Below are positions 14,831-22,072 of a stretch of DNA of 24,431 nt, piece after piece (within the stretch, counting starts at the first letter, position 1; every line of letters begins with the position of its first letter). A model generated the notes under the pieces. That model was not told the origin of the DNA, searched no databases, and saw nothing but the letters and a program-made list of their open reading frames with translations. A program made the position numbers and the translations under genes. Source of the DNA: an uncultured Collinsella sp. (lineage in GTDB: Bacteria > Actinomycetota > Coriobacteriia > Coriobacteriales > Coriobacteriaceae); the NCBI GenBank assembly GCA_902465105.1, contig CABQLM010000025.1, positions 1 through 24,431 on the forward strand, read 5' to 3'.

Positions 14831-16656
14831 TCCAGGTTCCTCCCTCCGCGGAACGCACCAAAGCCAAAGTGGTCGCAACGCAGGCAGCGACTCGCCTCTT
14901 GGCGTGCCTCTTCCTCGGTAAGGCCCTGTTCGACCAGATTCCAATCGTGAATGCGCTCGCCGGCCTCGCGCTCGCCCAGCTCGCAGCGGCCGCACTCGTG
15001 CTTGCCCTTAAACTGAACGGTCGGCAGCTCCACGTCGAGCTTAATCTTGTGGTCGAAGCCCAGGTAGCGGTCGATATTTGCCGAAGCCACACGGCCGGCG
15101 TTGATGGCACGGATGACGGTGGCGGGGCCGGTCTGGCAGTCGCCGCCGCTAAAGAGGCCATTAAAGTTGGGCACGGCGCCGTCCGAATCGGTGACGACGC
15201 GGCCCCACTTGCAGGCGATGCCCATGTCCTCAAACGGCTTGGAGTCGATGTCCTGACCAATGGCCACGAACACGCGCTCGCAGGGAATGACCTGCTCGGG
15301 CGTGACGGCGGCACGCGGGGCCGGGCGCCCGCGGCGGGGCTCGCCGATAATCTGCGGCTGCACGCGCAGGCCGCTCACGCGACCGTCCTCGCCCGTCTCG
15401 ATGGCGAGCGGTGCGGTGAGCTCCAGAACCTCGCAGCCCTCGGCCTGGGCGCCGGCGATCTCGGCATCCTGGGCCGTCATGTCGCAGATGCGGCGGCGGT
15501 AGACGATGCTCACCTTTTCGGCACCGCAGCGCACGGCAGAGCGTGCCACGTCCATGGCCACATTGCCGCCGCCGATGACGCATACGCGCTGGCCGCTCAG
15601 GTCGGGCAGCTCGTCGTCACCGATGGCACGCAGCATCTTGACGGCCGACTCCACGCCGGGCACATCTTCGCCCGGAAGGCCGAGCTTCTTATCGCTGTGG
15701 GCGCCAATGGCCAGGTAGACGGCATCGAACTCATCGCGCAGGCGGGCGAGCTCCTCGCCGTTCACGGAGTGGTCGAGCTCCACGTCGATACCGGCGCTCA
15801 AGATCCAGTCGATCTCGGCCTGCAGGCGCTCGCGCGGCAGACGGTAGCTGGGGATGCCGTAGCGCAGCATGCCGCCCAAGTGGTGGCGCTGCTCAAAAAT
15901 GGTCACCTTGTGGCCCATCACGGCCAGGTAGTAGGCGCAGGAAAGACCGGCCGGGCCGCCGCCAATCACGGCGACGCGCTTACCGGTATCGTCCACTACA
16001 TGCGGCTTGTGGTCGTTGAGGTCACTGTGCTCAACGGCAAAACGCTTGAGAGCAAGGATGTTCATGGGATCATCAACCGTGCCACGACGGCAGTGCATCT
16101 CGCAGGGATGCTCGCACACCAGGCCGCAAACGAGCGGCAGCGGGTTGTTCTTGCGGATGACCTTGACGGCATCGGCATAGCGGCCGGCCTCGACGAGCGA
16201 GATGTAACCGGGAATGTCGACGTGCGCCGGGCAGCCCGAGACGCACGGGACGCGGGCCTCGCGGTCAAAGCCGCAGGAGTGCTCGCGGACATGATGCTCA
16301 AAGTCGTCGCGGAAGCCGCGAATGGCCGTGAGTGCCATGGCACCGGCTTCGTAGTCGATGGCGCAGTCGCTCGAAAGGTAGATGGTGCGGGCCGTGCGCT
16401 CAATCAGGTTGAGCGTGGACTCGTCGGCGCGGCCCTCGAGCACATCGGCGAGCAGGTCGCTCAGCGCGCTCAGACCCACGCGGCAGGGCGTGCACTTGCC
16501 ACAGCTCTGGGTGGAGCACAGGTTGACGAGCGCTGCCGTAAACTCAACGGGACACGGGGCGAGCGAACTCACCGCCAGACGGCGTCCGAGCGCATCATGC
16601 AGGTCGTCCATGACGGCCTGAGCGTGGCTGCGTTCCATTACATGCAGTCGAGCCAT
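14824..16656 (-). CDS. NuoF C-terminal / GltD-like NAD(P)H oxidoreductase, hydrogenase partner
   Basis: A 610-residue iron-sulfur flavoprotein that probably shuttles electrons between NAD(P)H and the hydrogenase encoded next. Residues about 15-125 match the C-terminal [4Fe-4S] domain of NuoF (STQSCGKCTPCRVGL), but the FMN/NADH-binding NuoF domain is absent. Then comes a GltD/DPD-like module: cysteine segment CVSGCPAHVDIPGYI with CGLVCEHPCEMHCRRG, FAD-binding VAVIGGGPAGLSCAYYLA, GGMLRYGIPSYRLPRE, NAD(P)-binding VCVIGGGNVAMDVARSAVR, and FSGGDCQTGPATVIRAINAG. The C-terminus has a further CLRCDHFGFG. ATG 16656 with AGGGGA four bases upstream is preferred; GTG 16671 is in frame. It is the first gene of a four-gene operon. 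By memory, this resembles the glutamate-synthase-linked [FeFe] group A2 context. Confidence 0.88.
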   Translation of the reverse strand: MARLHVMERSHAQAVMDDLHDALGRRLAVSSLAPCPVEFTAALVNLCSTQSCGKCTPCRVGLSALSDLLADVLEGRADESTLNLIERTARTIYLSSDCAIDYEAGAMALTAIRGFRDDFEHHVREHSCGFDREARVPCVSGCPAHVDIPGYISLVEAGRYADAVKVIRKNNPLPLVCGLVCEHPCEMHCRRGTVDDPMNILALKRFAVEHSDLNDHKPHVVDDTGKRVAVIGGGPAGLSCAYYLAVMGHKVTIFEQRHHLGGMLRYGIPSYRLPRERLQAEIDWILSAGIDVELDHSVNGEELARLRDEFDAVYLAIGAHSDKKLGLPGEDVPGVESAVKMLRAIGDDELPDLSGQRVCVIGGGNVAMDVARSAVRCGAEKVSIVYRRRICDMTAQDAEIAGAQAEGCEVLELTAPLAIETGEDGRVSGLRVQPQIIGEPRRGRPAPRAAVTPEQVIPCERVFVAIGQDIDSKPFEDMGIACKWGRVVTDSDGAVPNFNGLFSGGDCQTGPATVIRAINAGRVASANIDRYLGFDHKIKLDVELPTVQFKGKHECGRCELGEREAGERIHDWNLVEQGLTEEEARQEASRCLRCDHFGFGAFRGGRNLEW

Positions 16657-16677
16657 AAGATCCCCTCTCACATGGCA

Positions 16678-16741
16678 GCCCGGAGGCGAGGCCGGGCGAA
16701 GTTGCTACACGCACAACACTGACCTAAAAAGTTGTTAGGTC
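16678..16741 (-). promoter_or_regulatory. Leader hairpins upstream of the hydrogenase operon
   Basis: Two small palindromes lie before the first gene: GCCCGG/CCGGGC (16678-16683 and 16692-16697) and GACCTAA/TTAGGTC (16721-16727 and 16735-16741). A minus-strand -10-like TATACC lies near 16766. The promoter is not certain. The remaining non-coding stretch to 17012 holds a REP-like element and the helicase terminator. Confidence 0.35.
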
Positions 16742-16841
16742 TCCACGCGGTTCGGCAGGCGGTATAAAATGTCACCCTCAGCGGTGAAAAAGAACATTAC
16801 CGCAGATAAATGCCATATTCGATAAACGCGTTACCCACAAT

Positions 16842-16890
16842 GCGGCACTTAGGGACGTTCCTTTTTCTGCCGGCACCCGGGGACACTCCT
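16842..16890. repeat. REP-like element, second copy
   Basis: GGCACTTAGGGACGTTCCTT at 16844-16863 is identical to 10096-10115, followed by CTGCCGGCA as in that copy. Here the second unit (GGCACCCGGGGACACTCCT, from 16872) is in direct rather than inverted orientation, so no long palindrome forms. It lies between the helicase terminator and the hydrogenase operon promoter. Confidence 0.75.
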
Positions 16891-16946
16891 CGCTCTGGTG
16901 CATTCCCGAGGCAATCAAATATGGACTAGCGGTGGTTACGATAAAC

Positions 16947-16978
16947 AAAAGGGCCCCGAGCGTAGTTGCTCGGGGCCC
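16947..16978 (-). terminator. Rho-independent terminator of the DEAD-box helicase gene
   Basis: GGGCCCCGAGC (16951-16961) and GCTCGGGGCCC (16968-16978) form a perfect 11-bp stem with a 6-nt loop; the minus strand continues TTTTGTTT. It is 35 bp past the helicase stop. Confidence 0.9.
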
Positions 16979-17012
16979 TTAGCTTGTCTCACGCTAGCGT
17001 GCAACGCGTATG

Positions 17013-19262
17013 TTACTTGCGCTTGCCGCCGCCGTCACCGGGACGACGGGAGCTGCCGCCACGCTTGCCGCCACGGCTGTTGCCATAGCTGCCACGGTTA
17101 TCGCGACCGCCGGCGCGACCGCCACGGGAACCAGCCTGGTTGCCGCCGCGACCACCACGGTAGCCGCCTCGACGCTCTTCGCGGGTATCGTCGTAGTTGC
17201 GCCAGTCATCGCGACGGTCGCGACTGGCACGCGGGTCGCGACGATCGCGCGACTCGTTAGAACGACCAGCGCCGCTGCGGCTGCCGTTACCGCGAGCACT
17301 CTCGCGGCGCTCGCCGCCGCGACCGCTGCGCTCTTCAAAGCGCTTGCCGCCACGGGATTCACCGCTGCGGGTGCCACGCTCACCGCGACCCTCGCCGCCG
17401 CGACGCTCGTCACGGCCACCGCGCTCGTCATCGCGACCGGAACGACGACGATCGCCCGAGCCACGCTTGCCGCCACGCGAGCCACGGCCCTTGTCCTCGC
17501 GCTCAACACGGCGACGACCGCCGCGGTCCTCGTCCTCGCGGCGACGGCGATGTGCCTCGCCCTGGAACTGCTTGGCACGGCGCTCGGCACGGTTGCCGCG
17601 CGGGGCCTGCTCGACGGCAGCAGCACCACCGCGTTCCTCGGCAGCCACCTCGCGGGCCACACTCTCCACAGCCTCATCCACGCGAGTCTGAACACCCTCG
17701 CGCACGCGGGTCTTGCCGCCACGCTTGGGACGGCTCGGACGCTCGCCGTCGCCGCGACGCTCGTCGCGACCGCGGTTGGAACGACCGGCCACATCGCCGT
17801 AGTCATCGCCATTGCGCTTGCCGTCGCGACGTGCCTGCTCAAGCTTCTTCTTGCTCTTGGACTTGCCGCGCTTGGTCTTCTTCTTCACCTTAAAGGCGGC
17901 AGGGTCGCGCTCGGGGTCGACCGCGGGCGGATTGGGACCCACGTGCAGGTCGCCGGCTTCGTAAATATCGGCCGTCTTGTCCATGAGCTTCTCGATCTCG
18001 TAGAACTCGTCGACGTCCTGCTCGGTAACAAATGTAATGGCCCAGCCCAGCTCACCGGCGCGGCCCGTACGGCCAATACGGTGGATGTAGTCGGTCGGCT
18101 CGGCCGGCACGTCAAAGTTCACGACGTAGCGCACGTCGCTAATGTCGATGCCGCGGGCGAGCACGTCGGTTGCCACCAGCACGTCGACGGTACCGTCGCG
18201 GAAGGCCGAAAGGGCACGCTCGCGCTGGGCCTGGCTGCGGTTGCCGTGAATCGCGGCGGCCTTGATGCCCTTGCGCTCCAGACGACGGCAGCAGCTGTCG
18301 GCGCGGTGCTTGGTGCGCATAAAGACGATGGTGCGCTCCGGGCCCTCCTTCTTGAGGAACTCGGGCAGCAGGTTGTTCTTGGCCTCGATGGACACCGGGA
18401 ACACAAACTGGTCGACGGTGTCGGCGGTCGACGTTGCAGGCGCGATCTCCACGCGGGCCGGGTCGCTCACCAGGTCGGTGATCTCGCCCACGGCCTCCTC
18501 GTCGAGCGTCGCCGAGAACAGCAGCGTCTGGCGCTCGGCCGGCGTCTCGCGCACAATGCGGCGGACGGCGGGCAGAAAGCCCATATCGAGCATGCGGTCG
18601 GCCTCGTCGAGCACCAAGACCTTGACCTCGTTCAGATGACAGGCGTCCTGCTCGATCAGGTCGACCAGACGGCCCGGCGTGGCGACCAGGATGTCGCAGC
18701 CGTACTTGAGAGCAGCGGTCTGCGGCTTGTAGCTCACGCCGCCCACGACGGTCACGGCGACATGGCCGGTGACGTCGGCGATCTTGCTCGCAACCTCGTC
18801 GATCTGCTGAGCAAGCTCGCGCGTGGGGGTGATGACGAGCATCGCGGGGCCACGGCCGTTGCCCTCGGGCTTTTTAGCACCGCGACGACGGTTGCGGCCG
18901 CCGCGCTCGCGCACGGGTTTGGGCGGAGCGATGTGTTCCAGATTGTTCATGGTCGGCAGCAAAAAGGCGGCCGTCTTGCCGGTGCCGGTCTGAGCGGCGG
19001 CAAGCAGGTCGCGGCCCTCGAGCACCACGGGAATGGAGCCGGCCTGCACGGGCGTGGGTGCCGTGTAGCCCAGGTTCTCGATGGCACGAAGCATCTCGTC
19101 CGAAAGTCCCAGCTCGTCAAAGGCGGGCAGGTTCTCGGTCGCGGACTCGACGGTCTCGGCGGCGCTGGCCTCGTCAGCGGCATCGAAGGCAGCCTGGGTC
19201 ATGGCCTCGCGGGCCTCGTCCAGAATCTCGGCGTCGGTGACGTCGGATACAGAATTACGCAT
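17013..19262 (-). CDS. DEAD-box ATP-dependent RNA helicase with long RGG-type tail
   Basis: A 749-residue cytosolic RNA helicase of the CsdA/RhlE/CshA kind, involved in RNA unwinding in ribosome assembly, decay or cold adaptation. Conserved motifs in order: Q motif (FDELGLSDEMLRAIENLGY, PTPVQ), Walker A AQTGTGKT, PTRELA, TPGR, DEAD in VLDEADRMLDMGF, SAT, then TDVLARGIDI and HRIGRTGRAG. After about residue 440 the chain becomes strongly charged and turns into some 250 residues of Arg/Gly/Glu/Asp/Ser-rich sequence with many RGG, RGGxR and RGGKR repeats, probably a disordered RNA-binding tail. ATG 19262 has AAGGA seven bases upstream. An own promoter with a long leader and a strong terminator suggest a single-gene unit. 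Confidence 0.95.
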   Translation of the reverse strand: MRNSVSDVTDAEILDEAREAMTQAAFDAADEASAAETVESATENLPAFDELGLSDEMLRAIENLGYTAPTPVQAGSIPVVLEGRDLLAAAQTGTGKTAAFLLPTMNNLEHIAPPKPVRERGGRNRRRGAKKPEGNGRGPAMLVITPTRELAQQIDEVASKIADVTGHVAVTVVGGVSYKPQTAALKYGCDILVATPGRLVDLIEQDACHLNEVKVLVLDEADRMLDMGFLPAVRRIVRETPAERQTLLFSATLDEEAVGEITDLVSDPARVEIAPATSTADTVDQFVFPVSIEAKNNLLPEFLKKEGPERTIVFMRTKHRADSCCRRLERKGIKAAAIHGNRSQAQRERALSAFRDGTVDVLVATDVLARGIDISDVRYVVNFDVPAEPTDYIHRIGRTGRAGELGWAITFVTEQDVDEFYEIEKLMDKTADIYEAGDLHVGPNPPAVDPERDPAAFKVKKKTKRGKSKSKKKLEQARRDGKRNGDDYGDVAGRSNRGRDERRGDGERPSRPKRGGKTRVREGVQTRVDEAVESVAREVAAEERGGAAAVEQAPRGNRAERRAKQFQGEAHRRRREDEDRGGRRRVEREDKGRGSRGGKRGSGDRRRSGRDDERGGRDERRGGEGRGERGTRSGESRGGKRFEERSGRGGERRESARGNGSRSGAGRSNESRDRRDPRASRDRRDDWRNYDDTREERRGGYRGGRGGNQAGSRGGRAGGRDNRGSYGNSRGGKRGGSSRRPGDGGGKRK

Positions 19263-19461
19263 ATGTTGTTGTTCCTTATCTGCACGCGCAATGGGCACGG
19301 CATGCGGCCGCGCGGGCGTGCTTGGTAGTGCGCTAATACATACAAAAACAGGTGCGCACAGAGAGGACGTTGCTCAGCACGCTGGCGATCGCTTTGGCAG
19401 CCCTATCACGCGCCGTCCAGACGCAGCGGCCCTAAGCGATGGAGCAGATTCGCCGCCGGTT

Positions 19462-19467
19462 AGTATA
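19462..19467 (-). promoter_or_regulatory. Probable -10 of the helicase promoter, long 5' leader
   Basis: The minus strand reads TATACT at 19467-19462, a good -10. Transcription from about 19455 would give a leader near 190 nt before the ATG. Long leaders are common in cold-shock helicase mRNAs. I see no clear -35 and no riboswitch I can name; the leader itself (19263-19455) shows no other feature. Confidence 0.4.
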
Positions 19468-19533
19468 CCCGTACTCCGTATGCCCCCACGTAAACCACAG
19501 ATGACGGGGCGAACGGGGCGGGTCTGGGCCGAT

Positions 19534-19915
19534 TGTCTCGATCTGTAACATCAACGGAACAAAACCAGGTCTTGCTGTTACAGATCGAGGCATTCAGTCG
19601 GCCTCCTTGGCTAACATCTCAATCTGTAACATCTGCAGGCCGAATCTTTGTCTACGTGTTACAGATCAAGACAAACGGTCGACACGGCTCACGAACGTCT
19701 CGATATGTAACAGTTACCGAGTAAATCGACCCGTAACTGTTACAGATCAAGACAAACCAATCCGTCTGAAGACAACATCTCAATCTGTAACAGTTACGGA
19801 GCAAAACCGGCCCCAGATGTTACAGATTGAGACAGTTGAGTTGTCGGTCGAGGAACAATCTCGATCTGTAACAACTAGACTCCGTATCCCCTGTCAGATG
19901 TTACAGATTGAGACA
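19534..19915. repeat. Array of five palindromic units, period 80-81 bp
   Basis: Five 59-bp units start at 19534, 19615, 19696, 19776 and 19857. Each unit is a 17-bp arm like TGTCTCGATCTGTAACA, a 25-bp variable core, and the inverted arm like TGTTACAGATTGAGACA; units are separated by 21-22 bp. Every arm keeps GTAACA, and most keep TCTCRATCTGTAACA. The array occupies the non-coding stretch between the helicase promoter and the terminator at 19947-19991. It is not CRISPR: repeat orientation alternates and the cores are themselves related. There is no ORF with a credible start in it. Confidence 0.95.
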
Positions 19916-19946
19916 AACGTGCCGAGTACCAGACCCGACAGGCAAC

Positions 19947-19991
19947 AAAAAGGGCCGGACGCCCAATCCTTACAACTGGAACGTCCGGCCC
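19947..19991 (-). terminator. Rho-independent terminator of the small acidic protein gene
   Basis: GGGCCGGACG (19952-19961) and CGTCCGGCCC (19982-19991) form a perfect 10-bp stem with a 20-nt loop; the minus strand continues TTTTTGTTG (from 19951). It is about 44 bp past the 20035 stop. Confidence 0.85.
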
Positions 19992-20034
19992 CGTCAAACA
20001 CCACTAGGGAAGCTGAACCAACGCCCCGCAGCCC

Positions 20035-20352
20035 CTACTCTGCATCCGGGTCCTTAAAGTTCATGGAATCCAAGACCATGCAGGTGTAGGTGATGTCGTG
20101 CTCATCATCGGGAATGGGTTCAAACCCGTTCTTACCAAAGAAATCAACGAGCAGATGCGCGGGCTTAATCGGATCCGCATCGGCATCGTCAAAGAGGTAT
20201 CCGCTCGGATCCAGGAATGTAGGCTGCTGTTCGCCCTCGCTCTCCCAGTAGGACAACCCGAGCATACGACGCCGTTCAAACATTCCGTTGTGCAACATCG
20301 GAAGCTGCGTCAATACCACCGTTAACGGCGATGACGCCTCAGGGCAACGCAT
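20035..20352 (-). CDS. Small acidic hypothetical protein
   Basis: An ORF of up to 105 residues that I do not recognise. It is acidic (DDADADP, PDDEHD, FKDPDAE) with no membrane segment or signal peptide, and the body reads like a folded soluble domain (PTFLDPSGYLFDD, PAHLLVDFFGKNGFEPI, YTCMVLDSMNF). The start is uncertain: ATG codons at 20352, 20298, 20283 and 20265 are in frame and none has a good Shine-Dalgarno. If the upstream membrane gene originally ended at 20322, the 20298 start would follow it by 23 bases and the two could have been translationally coupled. It ends before a clear terminator, which supports its being a real expressed gene at the end of a two-gene unit. Confidence 0.55.
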   Translation of the reverse strand: MRCPEASSPLTVVLTQLPMLHNGMFERRRMLGLSYWESEGEQQPTFLDPSGYLFDDADADPIKPAHLLVDFFGKNGFEPIPDDEHDITYTCMVLDSMNFKDPDAE

Positions 20353-20381
20353 GCTATGACAATCGCCAGCAACACCAAGCC

Positions 20382-20831
20382 CTAGAAATTGATGCGGCTA
20401 ATAGCGAAGCCCGAAGGAACGATAAAACTGTCGTAGAACATGTCGAGCAGGCCGATAAACACCAGAAACGCGATGAAGATCCAGAACACGCGACTCCTTA
20501 AAATGGGAGTAAACATGTCGAGCACCGAACCGCCCGAGGAAGAAGAGCCCTGATAGCCAATCAAATCAAACGGCTCATCCTTCTCTACCTCGTCGGCATC
20601 GCTCAAAGCGCCTGAAGACTCGGACTCCAAATCGCGACGATCCGTCCAATACCCGGGCACATGGTCGCACTCACCAAGGTACTCACCGTTTTTGACCACC
20701 GGTTCAAACAACATGGCACTCGAAAACTGCTCGAGCTCCTCGCGAATCAACTGGTCAGCACGAGCGTCATGGGGCTCCTCGAGCTCGCACTCAAGCTCGT
20801 ACCTTGGCGTATATGCCCTATAATGTCTCAA
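20382..20831 (-). CDS. Hypothetical membrane protein, probably cut short by an amber codon
   Basis: A 149-residue protein of unknown function. The N-terminal 90 residues are soluble and acidic (YELECELEEPHDARADQLIREELEQF, then SSGALSDADEVEKDEPFDLI), a Ser/Gly linker follows, and one clear membrane helix (RVFWIFIAFLVFIGLLDMFY) is near the C-terminus. The frame stops at TAG (20384-20382), but the next 19 in-frame codons encode GLVLLAIVIACVALRRHRR before TAA (20324-20322). That is a second hydrophobic helix with a basic end, so the ancestral protein was probably a two-helix hairpin lost by a nonsense change, or the stop is read through. The start is also uncertain: the longest option is TTG 20831 with no good ribosome site. 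It is divergent from the FHA gene. Confidence 0.55.
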   Translation of the reverse strand: MRHYRAYTPRYELECELEEPHDARADQLIREELEQFSSAMLFEPVVKNGEYLGECDHVPGYWTDRRDLESESSGALSDADEVEKDEPFDLIGYQGSSSSGGSVLDMFTPILRSRVFWIFIAFLVFIGLLDMFYDSFIVPSGFAISRINF

Positions 20832-20938
20832 TAGTTATGCAAAGCGTTGCGCAACATTTTTCGAGTCGGTACGCTTTGAACGTAGCCATTTCCTAACATG
20901 TTTGCAGTACGTCATTAAAATTATCTGGGGAGGCAGCC

Positions 20939-21901
20939 ATGGCGGCGGAAACACCGTGCTCGGTCCTCTACAACGACATCCGCTCGTTCTGCGGCCTTAA
21001 GCATCTCGAGATTGCGCGAATGCTCATTAACGGCAATTCGTATGCAGGCAGCACCCTGCTCGACAAATGCTCTACCAACCGCTCGTACCTCACTCGCTAC
21101 ATCGTCCACCGCGAGCCCGATCAGTGTGCGCCAGGTATCTACAATGACCTTACCGTCTCCACGCTTAACCTTGCCGCCGCCATCGGCAACAAGCTCGGCG
21201 GAGGCGATCGCGCCTATCAGGAAATATCCGAGCATTACAGCGGCCCGGCGGCCCAAGGCATGATGTCGATTCTCGCCGATTATGGCCTCGACGACCGCCT
21301 CTACGCCAATGCCCTGGGGCGTATCAGCAGCTCCGACGACCACAGCCCCCGCGAAAAGAGCACGCTCTTCTTGATGCTCTTTGTGGCAACGGGCGCACTT
21401 GCCGATCCCGTTCAAGGCGTGGCCACCGTCGAGCGCTTTTGCGACAGCAAGACAGGCGGGCACTTTGGAACCACCGAGACAACCGTCGGCCGTGGCTTTG
21501 TGAGCGGCCACGAGCTGCCGCGCGCCGTCGCCCCCAATCTCGGCCTCCTCAGAACGCACGCCGGCAATAGCGTTGACATGCAGATTCATCCGCTCACGCG
21601 CGACCCGCACGGAACCGTGATTGGCTCTTTGCCCAAAACTTCGCCCTGCATCACCGACGTGGGCGCAGATGCATCGCGCGAACATCTACGCATTTGGCTC
21701 GAAGATGGGCACTGGTACGCTCAGGGGCTCGAATCGACTAATGGCACGGTACTTGAGTCGGGCGCAGGCGACGGCGATATCGTGATTGAGCCGCCGCGTA
21801 ACCAACGCGAGCCCGGCAAGGTCTATCCCCCGGTGGAAATCGAAAACAGCGACAGACTTCACTTGGGTCTCTATACAACGTTTCTCGTTATTGTGGACTA
21901 G
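20939..21901 (+). CDS. FHA-domain protein
   Basis: A 320-residue cytosolic protein with a C-terminal forkhead-associated (phosphothreonine-binding) domain. The FHA core is visible at about residues 223-318: a GS turn in TVIGSLPKTS, SREHLRIWLEDGHWYAQGLESTNGT (the conserved SR.H and S.NGT elements), and a final IENSDRLHLGLYTTFLVIV strand pair. The first 220 residues are predicted mostly helical, contain no membrane segment, and match no family I know. GGGGAGG at 20927-20933, five bases before ATG 20939, makes the start secure. It lies just upstream of a Ser/Thr kinase on the same strand, with a hairpin between them, so it is a good candidate reader or substrate of that kinase (inference). Confidence 0.85.
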   Translation: MAAETPCSVLYNDIRSFCGLKHLEIARMLINGNSYAGSTLLDKCSTNRSYLTRYIVHREPDQCAPGIYNDLTVSTLNLAAAIGNKLGGGDRAYQEISEHYSGPAAQGMMSILADYGLDDRLYANALGRISSSDDHSPREKSTLFLMLFVATGALADPVQGVATVERFCDSKTGGHFGTTETTVGRGFVSGHELPRAVAPNLGLLRTHAGNSVDMQIHPLTRDPHGTVIGSLPKTSPCITDVGADASREHLRIWLEDGHWYAQGLESTNGTVLESGAGDGDIVIEPPRNQREPGKVYPPVEIENSDRLHLGLYTTFLVIVD

Positions 21902-21914
21902 CGCGGGCGATGAT

Positions 21915-21941
21915 CGAAAGACGGTCACCGCCCGTCTTTCG
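21915..21941 (+). terminator. Hairpin terminator after the FHA gene
   Basis: CGAAAGACGG (21915-21924) and CCGTCTTTCG (21932-21941) form a perfect 10-bp stem with a 7-nt loop, followed by a poor T-tract (TCTACTACCTTCT). It probably attenuates or ends FHA transcription before the kinase gene. Confidence 0.6.
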
Positions 21942-21982
21942 TCTACTACCTTCTACGTCGTAAACGACAATACTCAGCGGTA

Positions 21983-22037
21983 TACGTGAACAGCGCGGCT
22001 ATTATGGTACTTTACCGATAGCCGCACTGCTCACGTA
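21983..22037 (+). promoter_or_regulatory. 19-bp inverted repeat upstream of the kinase gene
   Basis: TACGTGAACAGCGCGGCTA (21983-22001) pairs with TAGCCGCACTGCTCACGTA (22019-22037), 17 of 19 positions, around a 17-bp spacer. A -10-like TATTAT (22000-22005) lies at the inner edge. It ends 35 bp before the kinase ATG, so it may be an operator spanning the promoter or a leader hairpin. Confidence 0.6.
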
Positions 22038-22072
22038 CGCGTGCGGCAACCCATGCCAGACAAAGGAACGCC

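Noticed and set aside
14831..14995. N-terminal extension of the hydrogenase to 14995
   Set aside because: It encodes Arg/Gly-rich sequence antisense-like in composition and lies wholly inside the upstream gene; ATG 14830 has a strong ribosome site.
14869..16722. A 617-codon plus-strand ORF opposite the NuoF/GltD-like gene
   Set aside because: An antisense shadow of a gene with clear FAD, NAD and Fe-S motifs; its own product has no recognisable domain and runs into the operon leader.
17010..19328. A 772-codon plus-strand ORF opposite the helicase
   Set aside because: Its product is Ala/Thr/Val-rich low complexity followed by His/Gly/Val-rich sequence, with no motifs; it is the mirror of GC-rich helicase codons. 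The minus strand has all DEAD-box motifs and a good ribosome site.
19534..19915. CRISPR array
   Set aside because: Repeats alternate in orientation, the intervening cores resemble each other, the spacing alternates between 25 and 21-22 bp, and no cas genes are present.
19607..20089. A 160-codon plus-strand ORF across the array and terminator
   Set aside because: It is made of repeated array sequence, has no Shine-Dalgarno, and crosses a minus-strand terminator and the end of another gene.
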